A stretch of DNA of 64,000 nucleotides from the NCBI GenBank assembly GCA_023014335.1, contig JAECYW010000003.1:1-64000 (forward strand), read 5' to 3'. Below the pieces are notes generated by a model. That model did not search any database, was not told the origin of the DNA, and saw only the letters and a program-made list of their open reading frames with translations. The translations under genes were made by a program, and so were the position numbers. The DNA comes from Galerina marginata. Lineage: Eukaryota; Basidiomycota; Agaricomycetes; Agaricales; Galerinaceae. This document shows positions 58,501 through 64,000 of the stretch, piece after piece. Each line of letters opens with the position of its first letter. The stretch's first letter is position 1.

Positions 58501-59443
58501 CCTCGTGTTCCTGTTTATCCTCGCACAGTTAACCGTCATTTCACTATCTAGATCATCATTCTAGTATTCCTGGGCTACGTTCTAGCTACCAGTACCTCTT
58601 TAGCTCATCGTTCTAGAGTCTTTGAAAAGGAAGGAGTGATCCAGGGTGAGAGGTGAGTAGAGCTAAGTATGTGCAATTAGCGCGTGGAATTAACGCAGGA
58701 GCGAAGGTGGTTCGGAGAGGCGGTATAAGTCGAGGAACTCGGTGTGGCCTGCCTAGTCATCATGTCAAGCCTGGAGGTTCTACATGTTGACGTTGCAGGT
58801 GTTAGATCAAGGTCGGTGGGCTGTCGTGGATAAAACGCAAAGTGCTTTTCCCGTACCCACTCCAGCTACCACTCTACCCAACCAGTCCTTCGAACGCCGG
58901 CCCAAATGGTTGAGGAAGCGAAGGGCCCACGGCGTGGATGCGAGTTCGCTGGCGTCGGGTGAAGTCTACTTAGCACGTATGTAGTTAAAAAATGTTAGAA
59001 TCGTAAAATTAAGCATACCCGAAGCCCTAATGAAGGCAGTTTCAAGCCTTGAGTGTTGGACGAGCGAAGGTGGTGGTGGTTTTGGTTTTGTGTCGGATCA
59101 ACAGCACCATGATGTGATCGGACATCAAAAAAATATGATTCGCTGATGAGGCGGGCCGAAACCAATCTGATGTGCCGTGAACCTCAGGTACACCGGACGC
59201 AGAAAGATAGCCAAATTTTGAAGGGGATCGAAGGTTGGACGAGAAACAAGGAACTCAAGGAGATACTTAGATTTAATTGCACCTATTCGGATATTTCCCG
59301 AGTTATGCAAAATAAATCCACAGGCGCCGTTCCAAGATTTAAAGTAAGACTTTTAAGCTTGTGCCCTATCAAATATATACGGGAAAAATATGCCCTGAAA
59401 GGAACAGAAATAGTGAATTGTAGAATACCCATTCTACGCCTGT
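55561..59443. other. Gene-poor 3.9 kb stretch
   Basis: I find no gene that can be spliced with confidence. Protein-like pieces without context are 55865-55930 (either strand) and 58784-58984 on + (VLDQGRWAVVDKTQ, beginning just after a cag). 56930-57120 weakly resembles the right end of element S (agctggtgcgagagtgc; gagcaagctgttgatggcga). It is probably decayed repeats. Confidence 0.4.
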
Positions 59444-60538
59444 TTATACTCTTTTTGGTCTCAAAATCTTGTTCGCGAATGGAACCAGGGTTCCTATAAA
59501 CTCGTCCTTGCTCTCTATGAATAAGGCATGCGCCCCGCCCTGTACCTTGACGACCTCCAAATTCGTGAAATGTGGCTTGATCTCCGCTGTGACGTTATCG
59601 TTCAAGACGATGTTATCTTGAGTACCACTAATCGCGAGATATGGGAATCCACGAGAGCCTGCTTCGAACAACTTGGTCGGGTCATTCATACGCCCACGAA
59701 GTAGGACCGTAATGGGCGGTAGTTGAATGACAGCAGATCCTATCCACGACCATAGGATTTCGATCGCAATATTGGTAGGGTTGTTAAAGCAAGCGTCGAT
59801 GAAGGTGGTTTTGGTGGTGATGTCCACTGCAACGTCATTTGCCACACCAAAAAGCGGGTCAACGGCTACAGAGAAGGGCGTGCTAACCACCAACCCAACT
59901 GATGGTACAGCAGCTACGGCTACTATTCCCGAGATTGTTCCTGCAGGAAGATGGGTGAAAATATCGGCGAGGACTGTCCCTTAATTTATTGCGCGGGTCA
60001 GGATTAATGAGTATTTTAAGATGTTCGAGCGCTTACCGCCATAGCTCCTGTGTAGAAACATTCAATTAGTACTGATGGAATAATATTTCAATAATAACGT
60101 AAATTACCATCCAACAAAGAGAGGCGACTTGATCTTGAAAGCGCTTATCACAGTCTGAAAGTCGTCAGCGAATAAGTTCGAGGCGTAGGCCTCTGTTGTG
60201 TTTGGCTTTCCACTTCTTCCGTGACCCCTTAAGTCGTAAGATATCTGTCACCGCGAATATTCAAGAAGTGTTTTAGACTAGTGACGAAAAAAATGCACCT
60301 GGAAAGTGAAAACAGAGTTACATACCAAGTAGAAGTGGTTTAGCAACCGCTCATCATTAAAGAGGTCTTTAAAAACCAATGCACTTAGAGTGATCCCATG
60401 AACGAAAATGATAGGTGGGTTTCTGGGGTTGCCTATCGCATCCGCAAAAATATCTGTGCCATCTCTCGATTGTAGTATTATCCCAGATACCATCAAAGCC
60501 AGTCCGAGACAGAGACATGTCGCGAAAGGGGCTTTCAT
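59444..60538 (-). CDS. Alpha/beta hydrolase with signal peptide
   Basis: Four exons: 60538-60326, 60244-60108, a micro-exon of 11 nt at 60047-60037, and 59979-59444, giving 298 aa. I chose the ATG at 60538 because it starts a signal/anchor sequence (MKAPFATCLCLGLALMVSG); an in-frame ATG 42 nt upstream is less likely. Motifs are PPIIFVHGITLSALVF (oxyanion HG), YDLRGHGRSGKP, the nucleophile elbow GWSYGG assembled from exons 2, 3 and 4 with Ser in the micro-exon, SGTQDNIV (acid Asp) and GGAHALF (His near the C-terminus). It belongs to the epoxide-hydrolase/haloperoxidase-like branch common in basidiomycetes. The substrate is unknown. No lesion is seen. It is isolated from the other genes. Confidence 0.88.
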
Positions 60539-62440
60539 AGTGGAAGGGCAGAGGAGAGAGACGTGGGTGAGGAAGGACAAAAGTTATGATGCATCAGGCC
60601 GGTTTGTGTAAATGATATTCTCAGGTCGCTGTCTGGGCGTTGAACACATTTTATTTCATGGATCGAAATAAGTCGGAAGACTCTTATAGCTGGTTAATAC
60701 TTTACGATTTTGGACGAAGGTCAACATGACAGCTTAATTTATATACTCGAGTAGGTCAGCGGGCATTATGCGTGTAAGTACAGGTCGATCATAATTAAAA
60801 ATGTACATGTGAAGCTGTCTCGCAATTGTAGTATTTTTACTTCGAACTTTCAAGGGTTGATAGTTCTCATGTGAGTCCTCTGTGAGATATTCGAGGCTTA
60901 AGATCGACATGAATAACGCGTCCCAATGTCGTTCAACTTTCGTCTCAACCTTACCAATAAAGATATCCTTCCATTCTCTCGAATTTATAAACACGCTAAT
61001 TAGGGCTATATTGACTTCTATCTCTTAACTTAATGGCATACTTTTTGTCCCACCTGGAAGAAAGTTCAGCCGCTTCTGAAAACGGTGATCACGTACCCAT
61101 ACATCAGTTTCGTGTGAGACAGGTAATCGACTCAAAGGACAAGACTAAATATATACGGAGGACATCTGCATATCAAATACACCACGGGCATCACTAGTCA
61201 CACGTCAAAAGGTATATTTTTCACTTTGAGGCTGTCAAATGATTTGCCAAAGAAATAGCACTTACACCGGATGCGGTCTGCATTTAACGGCGCTGAGAAT
61301 ATTATTAGTCGGAGAGAATTTGGCCCACCATTTGGTAATATTTTTCACCATAAGTTTGAATACCGGTAGTCGAGAGATATACCAAGTTATGGCCTGAGTA
61401 AGTCCGTTGCAGGGGAACGAAATAACGAGTTCTATGTAGACCAATTCAAAATATCACGTCGTCTTAGTCAGCCAACATCGACCTTCCTCCCCGTTGTCAA
61501 GCTCGTCCCTTCTTCTCCTCCTCGACGAGCTTTGAATATGTAAACCTTGGAAAGTACGTTGTTTTATGGCAGCTCTTTTCTTGATCTCTCCCTTTCTACC
61601 CACAGCTCCACCATCCTTGATTCATACACCTGCATCTTTGTCTGAGGCTGCAGTGGTTTGCTAGGGTTCTCGCCCCCACGACTGTCCTCAGTTTTCGCTC
61701 TTCTAGTTGACCCCTGCTTCAATAACGCTTCCACGGAGCTTCCGCCACGCCCGCCCGCTACAGCCTCATTGCACAATCGTCAACACTCAATCCACTCGCG
61801 CTTCGATCGCCGCGTAAGTACGCACTTTCTCATTTTTTCGACGTAAATTTACTGTTGGTAGTCAGTCTAGGCCGTGTCCATTTTGCTAAGCGCGTTCGCC
61901 TCCACTATTCTTGACTGACAACCATAATTTCCACTCACGTTTTCTTTATCTTCGAACCACGCTGTGGGCTCGTTAGATTGGCCCCTTTCTCGTGGGTTTC
62001 CTCTCCCCTTTCCCCTGTACACCACTTTGCCCTGCATAAACCGCCCATCCCAGCCCAGTCTTGTGAGAAAGTTCAACATATATCTGTTTGAGCTTTCCTC
62101 AAAGGCGCTGGCAGCCTAATGTCACCTCCGCTTGACGAATATCTCTGCTAATGCGGCTGTCTGCAGAACGCTCACGTTTCCCGCGTACAACGACCTCGAC
62201 AGCCGTCTTCGGCAATCGGTTTCATTATGCCTCTCCGTCTTACCGTGTAACTGAAGGCTCGTTGCAGTCTCGTCGTCGATCCGCGATGCAGGTGGTTTGA
62301 GGATTGTAACGAGTGGATTTGAGATAGCTTACGGTTAAAATATATTCGTAGTGATCATAGGATTACCCGTCAGATAACTGCATCATAAACTCATCAGTTC
62401 TACTAAGGAACTACAGTAATACCTGTGGATTAATTTGTTT
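60539..62440. other. Intergenic, hydrolase 5' flank and unassigned DNA
   Basis: The right side of the hydrolase holds its promoter. A 86-codon minus-strand frame (60734-60994) and two Lys/Arg-rich frames at 61564-61776 and 61867-62079 on the minus strand have no recognisable domain or splice support. I call no gene. Confidence 0.4.
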
Positions 62441-62459
62441 TCGCAGGTGGTAAATTTTA

Positions 62460-62993
62460 ACCGAAGCGGCACCAGGAAATCCCGCTACAGGATTCAAGAC
62501 TCCTATCTTTGAATGCGTGAACGATGAAGCTCCTAGGGGTGAAGCCGAGGTCATCAAATGCGTCGACGTTCTTTCCTTTGCTTCGGTCAGAGGCACACGA
62601 CCGACCTTTCAATGCGATTTAACCAAGCCGTTGAACGTCGCCGAGTTTATTAGAAGTTCTGTCTGAAACGCTACATAAATTTAGCTTTATGCGATTTTTT
62701 CAGTGCTTGTGCTACCCAAGCGTTATCACGCGGTTCGTCACAGCCAACAAGATGCAGAACTTGACAGTGGGATAACGTTAGAAAGAATCACGTTATTTTC
62801 ATCTCTCACCTTCTATCTATTTTCTCTCCATTTCGAAGGTGTTGTGTTGGATGGGCCCTTGATAATCTGCGGGACTGACCGACTGAAAGGTGAGGCTATG
62901 ACTAGGAGATTGGAAACTGGCTTGCGAGAGAAACAGCTAAAGAAATTGTCTCCCATTTTGCTCTTCGCAATCGATCCCGAACGTTCGGTATGA
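62460..62993 (+). CDS. Unidentified multi-exon gene (3' part)
   Basis: Two protein-like segments lie in series. The first (about 62475-62660) reads PGNPATGFKTPIFECVNDEA, GEAEVIKCVDVLSF and FQCDLTKPLNVAEF. After a typical tttttcag acceptor (62701-62703), the second (62704-62993) has LPKRYHAVRHSQQDAEL, VVLDGPLIICGTDRLKGEAM and PILLFAIDPERSV before the stop. The join between them needs a weak donor, and the 5' exons were not found. An acceptor-like ttttcgcag at 62442-62450 precedes the first segment, but a stop follows in that frame. I do not recognise the family. Confidence 0.4.
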
Positions 62994-64000
62994 GCAAATA
63001 AATCCGCGAGTAGCAGCCACTCTCGTACCTATCAGTACATGTAGGTTTCCGTGTTCTGTGTCCAACATGTCAAAGATAGTTAGAATGCTGCGCACGATAC
63101 TTTACATTTGATTATCGGATAAACTTCCGCCGCCTCCAGATTTGTATCATCATGCGATACTTGAGGAGCATAGGACTGACTAGGCTAGATTCAAGTGTCA
63201 ACGGGTGTCGTTCTAGCCCAGCGATCCCATACGAGGCACTGCAAACGTGATCTGGTATGAAACCGATTTTGAAACAAGGGCAGGGTATTTAAGGGACGGA
63301 CAAAGTGCCAACGTTGTCCAGAGCTCAATCTCCCAAAAACTTACCTCGCCCTAACTTCACAAAGCTTCTAATATCCCTTCACAAGAAAATGGATTCCAAG
63401 TAACCGTCTGCCTTTTTACGAACTCCTCAGCAATTACTGACCTCGTACTTTAGACCCGCCACTGCCCAACCGTGAGCCTTCTCTATCGTACAAAGTCCCC
63501 AGCAATCTTGACCTCGTATTGTAGAACTACTGACAAACCCTCGGCTCCTGCGCCAAAGGCAGCCTGCGGCAAGGATGGCTGCACCACCGAAGGGTAGGAA
63601 TTTTCATAATTGCAGAGAAATATGGTTTTCTTAAGTAAATAAAATCTAGCTGCGCCTGCGCGGTTGGAAGTTGCAACTGCTAAGGGGTCAATCATGCTAT
63701 TTGCCGTTGCCAGTTGGGTGACCCCTGCTCTCCGCATGTGTATCTTGTTGTAAACTGCGTCGTGTAATGCTATAGTGTTCGAGTCACCTTAACTTGTAGT
63801 TAGAGAAACCTCTGGAATTATTGATACGAACTCGTCAGCAACTTCGATTTAAAGGCAAAGAGTGAATGCGAAGTTAAGTTATTCCTGCTTTGTGAAAGAC
63901 GTCATTGACACGCCTCAGGAGAGGCTTACGAAAAATGCATCTTGGCAACCTACTCAGAGCGTTCAGCCACATGGACGCCCACTCGATGTGTGTGTTGCGA
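62994..64000. other. Right edge, no secure gene
   Basis: There is a local duplication: cagcaattactgacctcgta (63431) recurs as cagcaatcttgacctcgta (63500). An 84-codon minus-strand frame at 63483-63737 (SYPSVVQPSLPQAAFGAGAE; YEVKIAGDF) looks protein-like but has no partner exons. I leave it as unassigned. Confidence 0.35.

Noticed and set aside
60734..60994. 86-codon minus-strand ORF
   Set aside because: It has plausible composition but no domain, no splice partners and no signal peptide. It is not supportable as a gene.

Overview
The window looks like a nuclear contig from a mushroom-forming basidiomycete (Agaricomycetes). The real genes are cut by many short GT-AG introns, mostly about 50-80 nt, with several micro-exons. 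They belong to families typical of that class: a DUF6534 membrane protein, small multi-pass membrane-protein paralogues, a DPBB secreted protein, a CE5 esterase with a CBM1 tail, a C2-domain phosphatidylserine decarboxylase, and Ser-rich single-pass membrane proteins. All gene models below were spliced by eye from splice sites, reading phase and family motifs. No search was run.

Layout. About half of the window is decayed, nested repeat. Three repeat types recur. The first is a G/C-skewed, roughly 0.3-0.6 kb-period degenerate array (about 1-2400, 8200-9560, 17000-20160, with short pieces near 33.1 and 38.2 kb). The second is a dispersed 2-4 kb element (about 2.2-4.7, 9.6-11.8 and 20.2-23.9 kb). 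The third is a module built around a conserved CACGTG (7.1, 15.9, 28.7, 32.1 and 37.1 kb on +; 47.8 kb inverted). The long ORFs inside these are low-complexity shadows and are not annotated as genes.

Genes from left to right are: a DPBB secreted protein (5.3-5.9 kb, -); two tandem multi-pass membrane paralogues A and B (12.6-15.5 kb, +); a secreted cationic two-repeat precursor (24.1-24.8 kb, -); a DUF6534 membrane protein of about 18 exons with a tRNA-like gene on the opposite strand of one intron (25.5-27.8 kb, -); two more multi-pass paralogues, C (broken) and D (intact), in a second tandem duplication (30.4-35.0 kb, -); a PSD2-like phosphatidylserine decarboxylase with two C2 domains (39.3-43.9 kb, -); two paralogous Ser-rich single-pass membrane proteins that share a GC-AG intron (44.4-45.4 and 54.2-55.3 kb, -); an acetylxylan-esterase-like CE5-CBM1 protein (49.3-50.5 kb, +); and an alpha/beta hydrolase whose nucleophile Ser is encoded by an 11-nt exon (59.4-60.5 kb, -). 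Fragmentary coding traces lie at 51.6-53.0 and 62.4-63.0 kb.

How they fit together. The right half is scattered housekeeping and secreted-enzyme genes. The 5-38 kb half is an accessory region in which membrane-protein genes have spread by tandem and inverted segmental duplication together with the repeats. The most interesting gene is the secreted precursor at 24.1-24.8 kb. It has a signal peptide, an acidic leader ending in Arg, and two diverged cationic, cysteine-free repeats that both begin GFF and end ANAIH, separated by a dibasic RR. It sits 0.7 kb from the 3' end of the DUF6534 gene, within a region rich in multi-pass membrane-protein genes. Any functional link between them is speculation.
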